This document shows, one piece after another, positions 16,696-25,677 of a DNA stretch of 64,000 nucleotides. The first letter of the stretch is position 1, and each line of letters opens with the position of its first letter. Position numbers and translations under genes: made by a program. The stretch spans positions 630,501 through 694,500 of the forward strand of contig CP139021.1 in the NCBI GenBank assembly GCA_034044135.1, read 5' to 3'. Source of the stretch: Flammeovirgaceae bacterium SG7u.111. GTDB lineage: Bacteria > Bacteroidota > Bacteroidia > Cytophagales > Flammeovirgaceae. Below the pieces are notes generated by a model, which was given only the letters and a program-made list of their open reading frames with translations, did not search any database and had not been told where the DNA came from.

Positions 16696-19600
16696 ATGCT
16701 AAAGTACATTATAGGCTTTTACTTGCTTTTCGCTATAACTGGAAGGGTGTTTTCCCAAACCGAACAAGTGAAATTTGAGCACTTTTCAATCGATAATGGA
16801 ATTTCCCAAAGCACCATTCGCTCGCTCATGCAAGATAAAAATGGGTTTGTTTGGGTTGCTACGCAAGACGGGCTTAATAAATACGATGGTTATCAATTTA
16901 CCAATTATTATTTTGACCCGAATATTAGCGGAACACTTTCCAATAATTTTGTGATGGACTTGCTGGAGGATTGTGATGGGGGAATTTGGGTAGGTACTAG
17001 AAGGGGAGGACTTAACTTTTTTGATGTAGCTACTGAAAAGTTTAAAGCATACACACACTTGCCTGAGAGCAAATTCACGATCAGCAATAACCAAGTGCAA
17101 ACCTTGTATGAAGATTCTCAGAAGCGTTTGTGGATAGGTACTGCCCACGGTTTGAATTTGTACAATAAGGAAAAAGATCTTTTTGAGCGATTTTTTCTAA
17201 ACGCTGCCCATAAGGATACCCCGGCAAACTCTGTAAGATCAATTTTGGAACTTAGCAAAGGCAAGTTGTTAATTGGTACTGGAGGAGGCTGCTACCTGTT
17301 CGATGTAGAGAGCGGTTCTTTTGAAAAGGTAAACGGTGTAGAGGAAGGCGTAAATGTGTTGTATGAAGGGGAAGAGAAAAAGCTTTGGGCAGGTACAGAA
17401 CAGGGACTGTTTCTGTTGGATAGAGTAGATAAAACTTGGGAAAAGCTAGCGCTTGAAGGTGACTTTTCTATAACCTCTATTGCAGCTTATTCCAAGGAAT
17501 GGATGTGGTTGGGTACTGCTGAGAATGGATTGATTAGTTACCACATTCCCTCCGGGGAAAAGCAGGTTTACACCAATAGAAAAGGAAAGGTATATAGCCT
17601 TTCGCATAATCATATCTATACTATTTTTAAAGATAATAGCGGTACGATGTGGGTAGGCACGTACAATGGACTCAATAAATACGATGAAGCCGTTCATTAT
17701 TTCAAAGCTTATTTTCATGACCCTTTGGATGACAAAACTCTAGCCAATGATAATGTAAGAGGAATTACTACCGACTCCGAGGGCAAAACTTGGGTAGCGA
17801 CCAGAGGTGGGGGGGTGAGTGTGTTGAAGGGAGATGAAGTAGTTAAAAAATATAAGAGAAGTGAAGGGCTGCCCGACAACAGGGCAGAGGCGGTTTTTGT
17901 CGATAGCGAAGGAAATATTTGGGTTGGTTTGCAAACAGGGCTTTGCTTGCTAAATCCTCAATCGGGTGGAGCTACCTTTTTCCAGTCACCAAAATCGACT
18001 CCACTATGGGCAGAAAACAACCATGTCCACGAAATTTTTGAAGATACAAAAGGGCAACTTTGGCTTGGAACCTTAGGAGGTTTGAATAAGTTCGATAAGG
18101 CTTCGGGTAGCTTTGAAGTATATCAGGATGATGAAAGCGACAGCTTGGGGCTTAGGGGAAACTACGTGAGGGCAATTTTTGAAGATAGCCGTGGACTGCT
18201 TTGGGTAGGGACGTACGACGGACTCAACCAGTTTTCTTTTGGGGAAAATGGCAAACCCTCCATTAAACATTTCCAACACAAAACATGGGATAGCAATAGC
18301 CTAAGCTACAATTATGTGAGGACGATCCACGAAGATGGCGATGGAAATATTTGGGTGGGAACAGCCGGTGGAGGCTTAAACAAACTAACCGTTTCGGCAG
18401 ATGGAAGGGTATCGCAATTCGAGCGTTTTTCTACAAAAGAAGGCTTGGCAAATAATAGTATTTATGGGATTTTGAGTGATGGAGAAGGGCTGCTTTGGAT
18501 TTCTACCAATAAAGAATTAGCCCAGTTCAACCCCAAAAAGAAGACCTTCCGAACTTATGGTATTAAGGATGGTTTGCAATCCAATGAGTTTAACCAAGGG
18601 GCTTATCATAAAGATGCAAAAGGTAATATGTACTTTGGTGGGCTTAGTGGCCTGAGTGCTTTCCACCCCAGTCAAGTAAAAGAAAATACCTTTGCTCCTC
18701 CCATTGTACTTACAGAGTTTAGGCTTTTTGGGAGTAAGGTGCCAATAGGAAACATGGATGGGCGGAAGCTACCTGTATTGGAAAAGCATATCAACCAGAC
18801 TAGAGAAATTCTTCTCAATTACGATGAAGATGTGTTCACTTTCGAGTTTGCCGCACTCAATTTCCGTCATTCGGAGCACAATCATTACGCGTATAAGATG
18901 GAGGGCTTTGATGAACGTTGGCATAACCTGGGCAGTGATCGCACCGCTACATTTACCGGGCTACCTCCTGGCGAATATGTGTTCAAAGTAAAAGCTTCTA
19001 ACAATGATTTGGTCTGGAACGAAGAGGGGAAAGCCATACAACTAACCATCAGTCCTCCATTTTGGGAAACCGCTTGGTTTAGGACTCTCGTACTTCTGCT
19101 CATTATCTTGTTAGTCATTTTGGTACACAAACTACGAGTGCAGAACATCAAAAAGCAAAAAGTGAAGTTGGAAGGCTTGGTGGAAGTACGAACAAAAGAA
19201 CTAAGAGAAGAGAAGGAAAAGGTAGAAGCCTACAACAAAGAAGTATTGATTAAGAACAAAGAGATAAGCGAGCAAAAAGAAGAGCTTGAGCATAGGAATA
19301 TCAAGATCATGGATAGCCTTCGTTATGCAGAGACCATTCAAAAAGCCATCTTGCCCGAAGACTATAAAATCCGAAAAGCTTTCGATGAGTTTTTTGTTCT
19401 TTACCGACCCAAAGATATCGTTTCAGGAGATTTTTATTGGTTCTCTAAAGTGGATACTACCGATGAGCAAGGCAACCGAAAAGAGGTTTCTATCTCTGCA
19501 GTGATCGATTGTACTGGGCACGGCGTGCCTGGAGCCTTCATGAGCCTGATAGGAAATGCCATCCTCAACGAAATAGTGAACGAGAACAAAGTGACGGATG

Positions 19601-20088
19601 GAAAGCAGATTTTGGATATGCTTAACAAGAAAATCTACAAATCGCTAAAGCAAGAAGATGAGCTCAATACCGATGGAATGGACATGTGCTTGGTGACTAT
19701 TGAGAAAAAAGATGAAAACGAAAGCCTGATCAAGTTTTCGGGTGCTAAACGCCCACTATTTATTTATCAAAAAGCAACAGAAAAAATCACCGTATTGCCA
19801 GGGGCCAGGAAGTCGATTGGTGGAAAACAGCGCCACAATAAGTTTTATGTAAACGAAGATTTTGTGATTAAAAAAGGAGATATCCTTTACCTCACCACAG
19901 ACGGGTTGGTAGATCAAAACAACCGTACTGGGGACAAGTTGGGTAGGGTTAGATTACTGAAGTACTTACAAAAGATAGCGACTAGCCCCTTAGAGACTCA
20001 AAAAGAGGAACTGGAAGAGTTGATAGAGCGCTATCAAAAAAATGTGGAGCAGCGAGATGACATTACCGTGATGGGGATCAAAGTGTAG
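16696..20088 (+). CDS. Beta-propeller sensor with C-terminal SpoIIE-type PP2C phosphatase
   Basis: An 1130-residue membrane sensor. A signal peptide is followed by many Reg_prop repeats (motifs like IWVGTRRGGLNFFD and LWVGTYDGLNQFS, residues about 25-650) forming a two-propeller periplasmic region. A Y_Y_Y domain (about 695-785), one transmembrane helix (about 793-813) and a coiled coil (about 815-875) come next. Instead of a histidine kinase, the end is a SpoIIE/PP2C domain with metal-binding SGDFYWF (about 908), DCTGHGVPGAFMS (about 937) and TTDGLVDQ (about 1067). Such enzymes usually dephosphorylate an anti-anti-sigma factor; no such partner is adjacent. The inferred ligand is an external molecule. 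Confidence 0.9.
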   Translation: MLKYIIGFYLLFAITGRVFSQTEQVKFEHFSIDNGISQSTIRSLMQDKNGFVWVATQDGLNKYDGYQFTNYYFDPNISGTLSNNFVMDLLEDCDGGIWVGTRRGGLNFFDVATEKFKAYTHLPESKFTISNNQVQTLYEDSQKRLWIGTAHGLNLYNKEKDLFERFFLNAAHKDTPANSVRSILELSKGKLLIGTGGGCYLFDVESGSFEKVNGVEEGVNVLYEGEEKKLWAGTEQGLFLLDRVDKTWEKLALEGDFSITSIAAYSKEWMWLGTAENGLISYHIPSGEKQVYTNRKGKVYSLSHNHIYTIFKDNSGTMWVGTYNGLNKYDEAVHYFKAYFHDPLDDKTLANDNVRGITTDSEGKTWVATRGGGVSVLKGDEVVKKYKRSEGLPDNRAEAVFVDSEGNIWVGLQTGLCLLNPQSGGATFFQSPKSTPLWAENNHVHEIFEDTKGQLWLGTLGGLNKFDKASGSFEVYQDDESDSLGLRGNYVRAIFEDSRGLLWVGTYDGLNQFSFGENGKPSIKHFQHKTWDSNSLSYNYVRTIHEDGDGNIWVGTAGGGLNKLTVSADGRVSQFERFSTKEGLANNSIYGILSDGEGLLWISTNKELAQFNPKKKTFRTYGIKDGLQSNEFNQGAYHKDAKGNMYFGGLSGLSAFHPSQVKENTFAPPIVLTEFRLFGSKVPIGNMDGRKLPVLEKHINQTREILLNYDEDVFTFEFAALNFRHSEHNHYAYKMEGFDERWHNLGSDRTATFTGLPPGEYVFKVKASNNDLVWNEEGKAIQLTISPPFWETAWFRTLVLLLIILLVILVHKLRVQNIKKQKVKLEGLVEVRTKELREEKEKVEAYNKEVLIKNKEISEQKEELEHRNIKIMDSLRYAETIQKAILPEDYKIRKAFDEFFVLYRPKDIVSGDFYWFSKVDTTDEQGNRKEVSISAVIDCTGHGVPGAFMSLIGNAILNEIVNENKVTDGKQILDMLNKKIYKSLKQEDELNTDGMDMCLVTIEKKDENESLIKFSGAKRPLFIYQKATEKITVLPGARKSIGGKQRHNKFYVNEDFVIKKGDILYLTTDGLVDQNNRTGDKLGRVRLLKYLQKIATSPLETQKEELEELIERYQKNVEQRDDITVMGIKV

Positions 20089-20129
20089 AAAGGCTTCACT
20101 ACTGAGTGCTTGCATTAGTTGAATACAAA

Positions 20130-20163
20130 AAAAAGTAGTACAGCCTTGTTCTGCACTACTTTT
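20130..20163. terminator. Terminator between convergent genes
   Basis: The hairpin AAAAGTAGTACAG / CTGCACTACTTTT has one mismatch. An eight-base A run on its left makes it a good T-tract terminator for the minus-strand lipoprotein gene. On plus the trailing T run is only four long. Confidence 0.65.
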
Positions 20164-20194
20164 CATCATCTATTTAGCTAGTTTTTTGGTAGGG

Positions 20195-21007
20195 TTAGAG
20201 AGGTTCGTTTACGAAGAAAGTTTCTCCAGCACCGCCTTGACCTTTTACATTTCCTCTAGTTTGCTCATCGGGAGTGAAATGGTATAATGGGCTGCCTTTA
20301 TATGTCAATTGGTAACCTAGGCCGTCTTCTCTATTGATTATTTTAAAATCTGTTTTGCTAAGCGTAGAAGGTACTATAGGGTTTTCTTGTCCAGCAAAAG
20401 GAGGCCAAACTTCGGCACATCCACCGTTGCAATTGCTAACGTTGGTTTCATCTTTTACAGATTCGTACAAACTTACACCGAGGTTATCTATTAAATAGAT
20501 TACTGGATCTGCACCTTCCGTTACAGATTTTCGCCCTAGCATTACCGTATAATCGGGCTTTCCAACATAGAATACCCCATTTTTGCCATCACCTGAAATT
20601 TCGTTGGGAGTTTCAAGTTCTCCATCCCCTTCAGGTGAAAAATAGTAGAGAGGCCAACCTTTATATGTGATTTGTTTTTGACCATCTTCACGAACAGTGG
20701 TACTAAAATCACTTTTGTCCAAGCCTCCACCGAATTCCATGTCGTTTACTTCACCTACTAGCGGAGGCCAAACTTCGGCACACCCACCGTTGCAATTGCT
20801 TGTTCCAGTTACATCACCGGCAAAAAAGTATAGCGATTGGTTTTTCTGGTTTACCAAAATATTTCCAAAGCTGCCATTGCTTATGATTTGAATTTTGACT
20901 GCCTGATCCTCTGGGATTTCTACTTCGTCTTCTTTACAACTAACAAGTAGGCTCAGTAGGAAAAAAACTAAGGCTAACGTTTTGAGGTTTTTAAAATACG
21001 TGTTCAT
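20195..21007 (-). CDS. Lipoprotein with two tandem secreted repeats (Lipoprotein_15 family)
   Basis: A 270-residue lipoprotein with signal peptide and lipobox LVSC (Cys24). Two homologous halves (about residues 45-155 and 165-270) each carry SLYxF or SLYES, SNCNGGCAEVWPP, a KSDF or KTDF strand, an REDG turn, and YKGxPLYxFxPE. This matches the secreted repeat PF03640, whose function is unknown; paired Cys in CNGGC could form disulfides. The repeats are roughly 45 percent identical by eye and reflect internal duplication. The gene is monocistronic between a terminator (20130-20163) and a repeat-containing gap. Confidence 0.85.
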   Translation of the reverse strand: MNTYFKNLKTLALVFFLLSLLVSCKEDEVEIPEDQAVKIQIISNGSFGNILVNQKNQSLYFFAGDVTGTSNCNGGCAEVWPPLVGEVNDMEFGGGLDKSDFSTTVREDGQKQITYKGWPLYYFSPEGDGELETPNEISGDGKNGVFYVGKPDYTVMLGRKSVTEGADPVIYLIDNLGVSLYESVKDETNVSNCNGGCAEVWPPFAGQENPIVPSTLSKTDFKIINREDGLGYQLTYKGSPLYHFTPDEQTRGNVKGQGGAGETFFVNEPL

Positions 21008-21231
21008 TCTTTTTAAAATTTAAGTGTTAAATGGATTATGTTGAGTTGTTGTCTAAGTTTGATTTAGTTTTGGTGATACCCCTTGATTTAGTGATGTTTT
21101 TTCGGGGAAATAGTACCCAAGCAGGATGCTAAAACAATTTGCTCTGCTTGGAGTGGTTGTTGGTTTTGTTTGTACAAAGGTAGGGGGCAAATAAGCCTCG
21201 CGATTAGCATTAATACGCCTAATCCATTAAC

Positions 21232-21294
21232 ATTTCCGACAACGAGATGTAGAAACCCGACAGGGTTACAAAATTTCCGACAAAGGAGGTGTAG
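21232..21294. repeat. Short direct repeat flanking a small inverted repeat
   Basis: Two near copies, ATTTCCGACAACGAGATGTAG (21232-21252) and a similar 22-base unit (21273-21294), flank AACCCGACAGGGTT (21254-21267), a 5-bp-arm inverted repeat. This looks like a fragment of a dispersed intergenic repeat. No function can be assigned. Confidence 0.5.
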
Positions 21295-21305
21295 CAGGGT
21301 AGGTG

Positions 21306-22961
21306 TTACAAGTCAGATGGGCTTAATCCGAATTCTTTTTTAAAGCATTTGGAGAAGTAAGAAGGGTTGGAGAACCCTGTTTGAAAAGCGACATCAGCTA
21401 TATTATAGTCACTTGCAAGTAGGAGTTCTTTGGCGCGGTGCAAACGAACGGAAGAAATCAGTTGGATAGGAGATTTGTTGGTGATGGCTTTGAGCTTTCG
21501 TTGCAATTGCCTTTCGCTTATGCACATTTCCCTGCAAAGCATTTCTACTCCAAAAGACTCATTATCTATTTGGGCATCAATACACTGTAATACATTTTCC
21601 AGAAAAGAATCATTTTTGGGAAGCATTTTTGGGGTGCTGGGTTCAGGTTGGGTGCCAGCATCCAAATGGTCTGTTACTTTGAACAAGGAAAGCATTTCCC
21701 CAGAAGTAGGGGCAATAGTATTTTTATGCTGGGCAATATGTAAACCTGCTCCCGAAAGCAGGAATTTGACAGCTTGCGTAATCAATATTTGGTCGGGCTT
21801 TGCCTGCTGGAATATCGACTCAATGAAATCTTGTGTTTCCCCACTGATTAAGTGAGACTCATCCACTGAGCTTTCTTTGATGTGAATTCCTATGGCAAGT
21901 TGCAGGTTCAATCGTTTTAAAATCTCAACCAATTCTATACTGCAATGAACCGCTTTGCTTGGCCCTTCAAAAATGGCTGTAAAAGAATGGTTGTCAAATT
22001 GTACAACCTTGCCTCTGTATTGGGTGACAATTTGGTTGATAAGTTCCTGAGAGCTGGCGTTGCTTGCGCCTGTCGAGAGATTGCGGGCAGCTACAATGGT
22101 GAAAAGTTGCTCATCATATTTTCTTTTGGGCTTTGTGTTCAAAATAAAAGTCCTCATTTCTTCCAGTATCTTTTCCGTGTTTCCCGCCCAAAATAGGTGG
22201 TCACTTCCCTCGAACTCGACAAATTTTGCGCCTTTGATACGTTCAGCAATAAACCGTCCTTCTTCTATTTTTACATCAATATCATTCGTACGCTGCATCA
22301 ATAGGGTAGGGACTTTTATAGACCCCAAAATATCAATGATATCGACTTGGGTATTCATTTTGGTAAGTACCATGGCAGCGCTTGGGCTAGCTCCCGAGCG
22401 AAAATAATTAGCCAACCAATCCATAAATGTCTTGTCATGGGCTTTGGAAGGAGCAAGCGATTCTAGGCCCATATCGCCACTTCCCCAGCTATTTTCGATC
22501 ATATCATACACCAACTGACGCTCTTGGTCGGTAGGTGCCCAAGGGTAGTCAGGAGCGTACCTGCGTTTGGCAAATACGCCAAAAGTGATCAGGGAAATTA
22601 CCCGATTGGGGTAGGTAGCGGCAAAAAGTGCAGAAACTGATCCGCCTTCAGAATGTCCGAACAAAACAGCTTTTTCAGACCCAACTGCGTCCATTACCGC
22701 TCGGAGGTCGTCCATTCTTTCTTCTAGTGTGGAAAGCTCTACAATTCTGTCGGAAAGTCCCGTACCGCGCTTATCGAACAGAATGACACGGGCTATTTTG
22801 CCCAGTTCTTGTAGGAAATTTACTAATTCAGGGCAAGCCCACATCCAATCGATATTAGATACCCACCCAGGAATATAAACCAAATCAATTGAGCCTGAGC
22901 CAAATACCTGGTAGGCTATATTGATACGACCGCTCTTGGTATATTGAGTAGCTGGTTTCAT
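21306..22961 (-). CDS. Alpha/beta hydrolase - cyclase-like - AraC transcription factor fusion
   Basis: A 551-residue, apparently cytosolic three-module protein. The N-terminal alpha/beta hydrolase (about 1-280) has LVYIPGWVSNIDWMW, the nucleophile elbow GHSEGGS (Ser104), an acid near 230 and a final His in GSDHLFWAG. The middle (about 285-430) resembles a class III nucleotide cyclase (TIVAARNLSTGASN, SFTAIFEGPSKAVHC, LAIGIHIKE). The metal-binding Asp positions are not preserved, so it is probably inactive. The C-terminus (about 455-551) is an AraC HTH pair ending NIADVAFQTGFSNPSYFSKCF. Hydrolase-cyclase fusions are known; the AraC addition makes it a likely small-molecule-responsive regulator. 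Its targets are unknown. Confidence 0.85.
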   Translation of the reverse strand: MKPATQYTKSGRINIAYQVFGSGSIDLVYIPGWVSNIDWMWACPELVNFLQELGKIARVILFDKRGTGLSDRIVELSTLEERMDDLRAVMDAVGSEKAVLFGHSEGGSVSALFAATYPNRVISLITFGVFAKRRYAPDYPWAPTDQERQLVYDMIENSWGSGDMGLESLAPSKAHDKTFMDWLANYFRSGASPSAAMVLTKMNTQVDIIDILGSIKVPTLLMQRTNDIDVKIEEGRFIAERIKGAKFVEFEGSDHLFWAGNTEKILEEMRTFILNTKPKRKYDEQLFTIVAARNLSTGASNASSQELINQIVTQYRGKVVQFDNHSFTAIFEGPSKAVHCSIELVEILKRLNLQLAIGIHIKESSVDESHLISGETQDFIESIFQQAKPDQILITQAVKFLLSGAGLHIAQHKNTIAPTSGEMLSLFKVTDHLDAGTQPEPSTPKMLPKNDSFLENVLQCIDAQIDNESFGVEMLCREMCISERQLQRKLKAITNKSPIQLISSVRLHRAKELLLASDYNIADVAFQTGFSNPSYFSKCFKKEFGLSPSDL

Positions 22962-23657
22962 ATATACGTTTGCTTGAAAAATGTACTTTTTAAACTGTGT
23001 GCCTATGATACGATAAACAATCTTTTGGGTTGGATTAAGGCATGTTGCAACACCGAAGATAACAGAAAAAAATTACTAAATCCAAGTAGATTTAGGCGTT
23101 TTCTATTGTTATAGACCAATATTAAGCCAACTTTCAAATTGATCATAATACAAGTGATCCTTACTATCTTTCACTTTTTCAGTAGGATCAAAAGCTCGTA
23201 CTCCGCTGTTTTTCTTCTTTTCATAGCAGTAGGTTTTATTATTTGTGGTTTGGTGTTGCGTTAATCGAAATTTTGCAGCGAAACAGATATAATTTAAATA
23301 TGCTCTAAACCGCAAAATAGCTTCTAAATAATTTGATTTACTTGTATCGATCCTCATTTTTCCTCTGTAGCAGCTTGGATTTTACCCCTAGATTCAGAAT
23401 AATTCTCAAGTTTACACTTTAAATAATTTATTTTTCACACATTTATACGCCAGTCCATCCTATTCTTTATTATACAAGGTTTTTTTATACGTGATAATGA
23501 TTATTTTGGGCTGTAGTTATGTATTTCATGTCTAATTATTGATTGCTTTAATTTTTTAAGTTTTGGGTTAGGTAGCCATATAGCTAAAATCTTTTAGCTA
23601 ATTCAGAAAACCCAAACTACATTTGTTAGGAGTAGAAAGCAGCTATGGAATTGTAGA
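22962..23657. other. 696-bp AT-rich gap before the ECF sigma gene
   Basis: Only a doubtful 82-codon frame (23109-23357, minus) is present. The remainder holds the start regions of the AraC fusion (minus) and the sigma factor (plus). No tRNA, repeat or clear promoter box was identified. Confidence 0.4.
23109..23357 (-). CDS. Doubtful 82-residue hypothetical protein
   Basis: The frame MRIDTSKSNYLEAILRF... ends with FDPTEKVKDSKDHLYYDQF and ESWLNIGL. The last 30 residues look protein-like, while the first 50 do not. It could be a degraded gene end or chance. No signal peptide, membrane segment or known motif is seen. Confidence 0.2.
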   Translation of the reverse strand: MRIDTSKSNYLEAILRFRAYLNYICFAAKFRLTQHQTTNNKTYCYEKKKNSGVRAFDPTEKVKDSKDHLYYDQFESWLNIGL

Positions 23658-24218
23658 ATGCAAAAAGGTCAACGAAAAAGCGATGAACTAGCTCATTGGG
23701 AGGGCTTTCAAAAAGGGGATAAATCTTCTTTTTTAGAGCTTTATGACACCAATTACGAGGTGCTGTTTGTGTATGCCCAAAAAATAGCAAAGGACAAGCA
23801 ATTGGCAGAAGATTGCATTCATGACACCTTTCTGGACTTATGGGAAAAAAGAGGGAAATTAGGTCATGTGAAAAACTTAAGAGCTTATCTTTTTACTTGC
23901 ACAAGAAATATAGTGCTCCAAAAATTAAAAAAATCAAAGTTAGAAAATACAACTGGTGACGTAGGTGATTTCTTATTTGGTCTTGAGTTTTCGTATGAAG
24001 ATTTACTGATTAAAGAACAGGCTTTTGAACAGACTAAAAAACAGTTAGAAAATGCGGTTAATGAATTGACTAACAGACAGAAAGAGATTATTTTTTTACG
24101 CTTTAATAATGGCTTGAGTTACGATGAAATAGCCGAAATAACTTCCTTATCTATCAGGCGAGTATATAATGTAGTTCATGAAGCATTGCTTGTCCTTCGC
24201 AAGAACCTCAAAAAATAA
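23658..24218 (+). CDS. ECF sigma factor, Bacteroidota FecI-like
   Basis: A 186-residue sigma-70 family protein. Region 2 (about 25-92) includes YAQKIAKDKQLAEDCIHDTFLDLW. Region 4 (about 130-180) has LTNRQKEIIFLRFNNGLSYDEIA with the HTH SYDEIAEITSLSIRRVYN. It lies 140 bases upstream of a FecR anti-sigma gene and the SusC/SusD pair, so it should drive that uptake locus when substrate reaches the receptor. The ATG at 23658 (MQKGQRKSDELAHWEGF) fits the usual N-terminus. Confidence 0.9.
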   Translation: MQKGQRKSDELAHWEGFQKGDKSSFLELYDTNYEVLFVYAQKIAKDKQLAEDCIHDTFLDLWEKRGKLGHVKNLRAYLFTCTRNIVLQKLKKSKLENTTGDVGDFLFGLEFSYEDLLIKEQAFEQTKKQLENAVNELTNRQKEIIFLRFNNGLSYDEIAEITSLSIRRVYNVVHEALLVLRKNLKK

Positions 24219-24358
24219 TTTATTTTTTTTATTAAAAACTCGGTAAAACCTTACTCTGTTTCTATCAACTAAGTGAAGGGCTTGGTAAGTATAGCCTAGT
24301 CTTCAATTACTATATTGATAAAACTTAGACATTTCTTCACAATCATCTACTTTTCGAA

Positions 24359-25396
24359 ATGGGATTTATAAATTATAACAATGCTGCTGATTTCGCTTCT
24401 GATGAGTCTTTTCAGGCTTATGTAGATGGAACGAGCGAATCGGACAGGGACTTTTGGGAGAAATGGGTTTCTGCCCATCCTGAAAAATCGAAAGAGATTT
24501 TGGAGGCTAAGCAGTTGTTAGCTGTTTTGAAATTTGATGAGGAATTGCCTACAGTAGAATCAAAAGAAAAGGTGAGGAAAGGCTTAGAAAAGCATCTGAG
24601 TACATTTCACGAACCTAAATCAAGAACAATTACTTTTTGGACAGTTTCTAGGAAAGTTGCAGCTGTTTTAATTGGCTTTGTATTTTTATCGATGGGAGTG
24701 CTTTTCTATCAAAATATAGGAAACAGTAAGAAGGGTGAGCTAGTGGCCAAAGCTAAATACATAGAGCGAGTAGCTGAAAAGGGGGCTAAGATGACGATAA
24801 CCCTAGGCGATGGATCTAAAATAAAATTGAACTCTGGTAGTAAACTGATTTTTCCCGATCATTTTGCCAAAGATAAAAGAGAAGTGTTTTTGGAAGGTGA
24901 GGCATTTTTTGAAGTTGCCAGAGATGAAAATAGACCGTTTTTGATTACAACCGGCGATGTGGTTACAAAAGTACTCGGTACCTCTTTTAATATTAAAAAT
25001 TACACCGGTAACAAAGTAGAAGTGGCTGTTGCCTCAGGTAAAGTATCCGTAAAAGAAAAAGGGGCTGAAAGTGCCAATGAAGTTTTGCTGTTGCCTTCAG
25101 AAATGGCAACTTATGAAAAAGGCCGCAAAACCTTAGAGAAGGGTTCTTTTGATGCTGAGGAGCTACTTTCTTGGAAAGATGGTGTTATTGTATTTAAAAA
25201 TGCTGACTTCAAGGAAGTACAGGAACGCTTAGAGCGCTGGTATGGAGTGACTTTTATCATCAATAAAAAGCCTGATTACCAAAAAGAATACAAAGGTAAT
25301 TTTACTAATAAATCATTAGAAGATGTACTTGAAGGTGTTAGCTTCGGCTTGGGCTTTAAGTACAAAATCGAAGGAAAAGTAGTAGAGATCAACTAA
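24359..25396 (+). CDS. FecR-family anti-sigma factor
   Basis: A 345-residue single-pass inner membrane protein. The cytoplasmic N-terminal part (about 1-90) should bind the sigma factor. A TM helix lies at about 95-118 (VAAVLIGFVFLSMGVLFY). The periplasmic FecR domain (about 145-240) has TLGDGSKIKLNSGSKLIFP and GEAFFEVARDENRPFLI. A DUF4974 domain (about 275-345) ends the protein, with NADFKEVQERLERWYGV and NKSLEDVLEGVSFGLGF. It transmits the signal from the SusC N-terminal domain to the sigma factor encoded just upstream. Confidence 0.92.
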   Translation: MGFINYNNAADFASDESFQAYVDGTSESDRDFWEKWVSAHPEKSKEILEAKQLLAVLKFDEELPTVESKEKVRKGLEKHLSTFHEPKSRTITFWTVSRKVAAVLIGFVFLSMGVLFYQNIGNSKKGELVAKAKYIERVAEKGAKMTITLGDGSKIKLNSGSKLIFPDHFAKDKREVFLEGEAFFEVARDENRPFLITTGDVVTKVLGTSFNIKNYTGNKVEVAVASGKVSVKEKGAESANEVLLLPSEMATYEKGRKTLEKGSFDAEELLSWKDGVIVFKNADFKEVQERLERWYGVTFIINKKPDYQKEYKGNFTNKSLEDVLEGVSFGLGFKYKIEGKVVEIN

Positions 25397-25423
25397 CCGA
25401 CTGGCTATTAACGACTAACAGGC

Positions 25424-25566
25424 TAAACTTAACTAAGAACATTAGGGTTGTTAAGTTTATACTAATAACTAAATTTTTTTTAGTCTAAAATTATATATGA
25501 AAATGAAAGAAGTTATAGACTCCTCTTAAAAAGAACTATGCCAGCCGCTCGGACGCAACTGGCATA
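25424..25566 (+). promoter_or_regulatory. Two hairpins in the fecR-susC gap
   Basis: TAAACTTAAC (25424-25433) pairs with GTTAAGTTTA (25450-25459) and is followed 13 bases later by a T-rich run, so it may attenuate or end the fecR transcript. A second hairpin, TATGCCAG (25537-25544) with CTGGCATA (25559-25566), has a 14-base GC-rich loop and lies in the susC leader about 110 bases before the ATG. Their function is inferred from position only. Confidence 0.4.
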
Positions 25567-25677
25567 AAACTCAATAATCCTTTCAATATAGATACCCCAA
25601 AAGTTTGCCGACTTGCTAAGTGTAGCTATTGAAAGAGCTTCCTTATAAATACTTATTTATCAAAAGCACTTAAAAAT

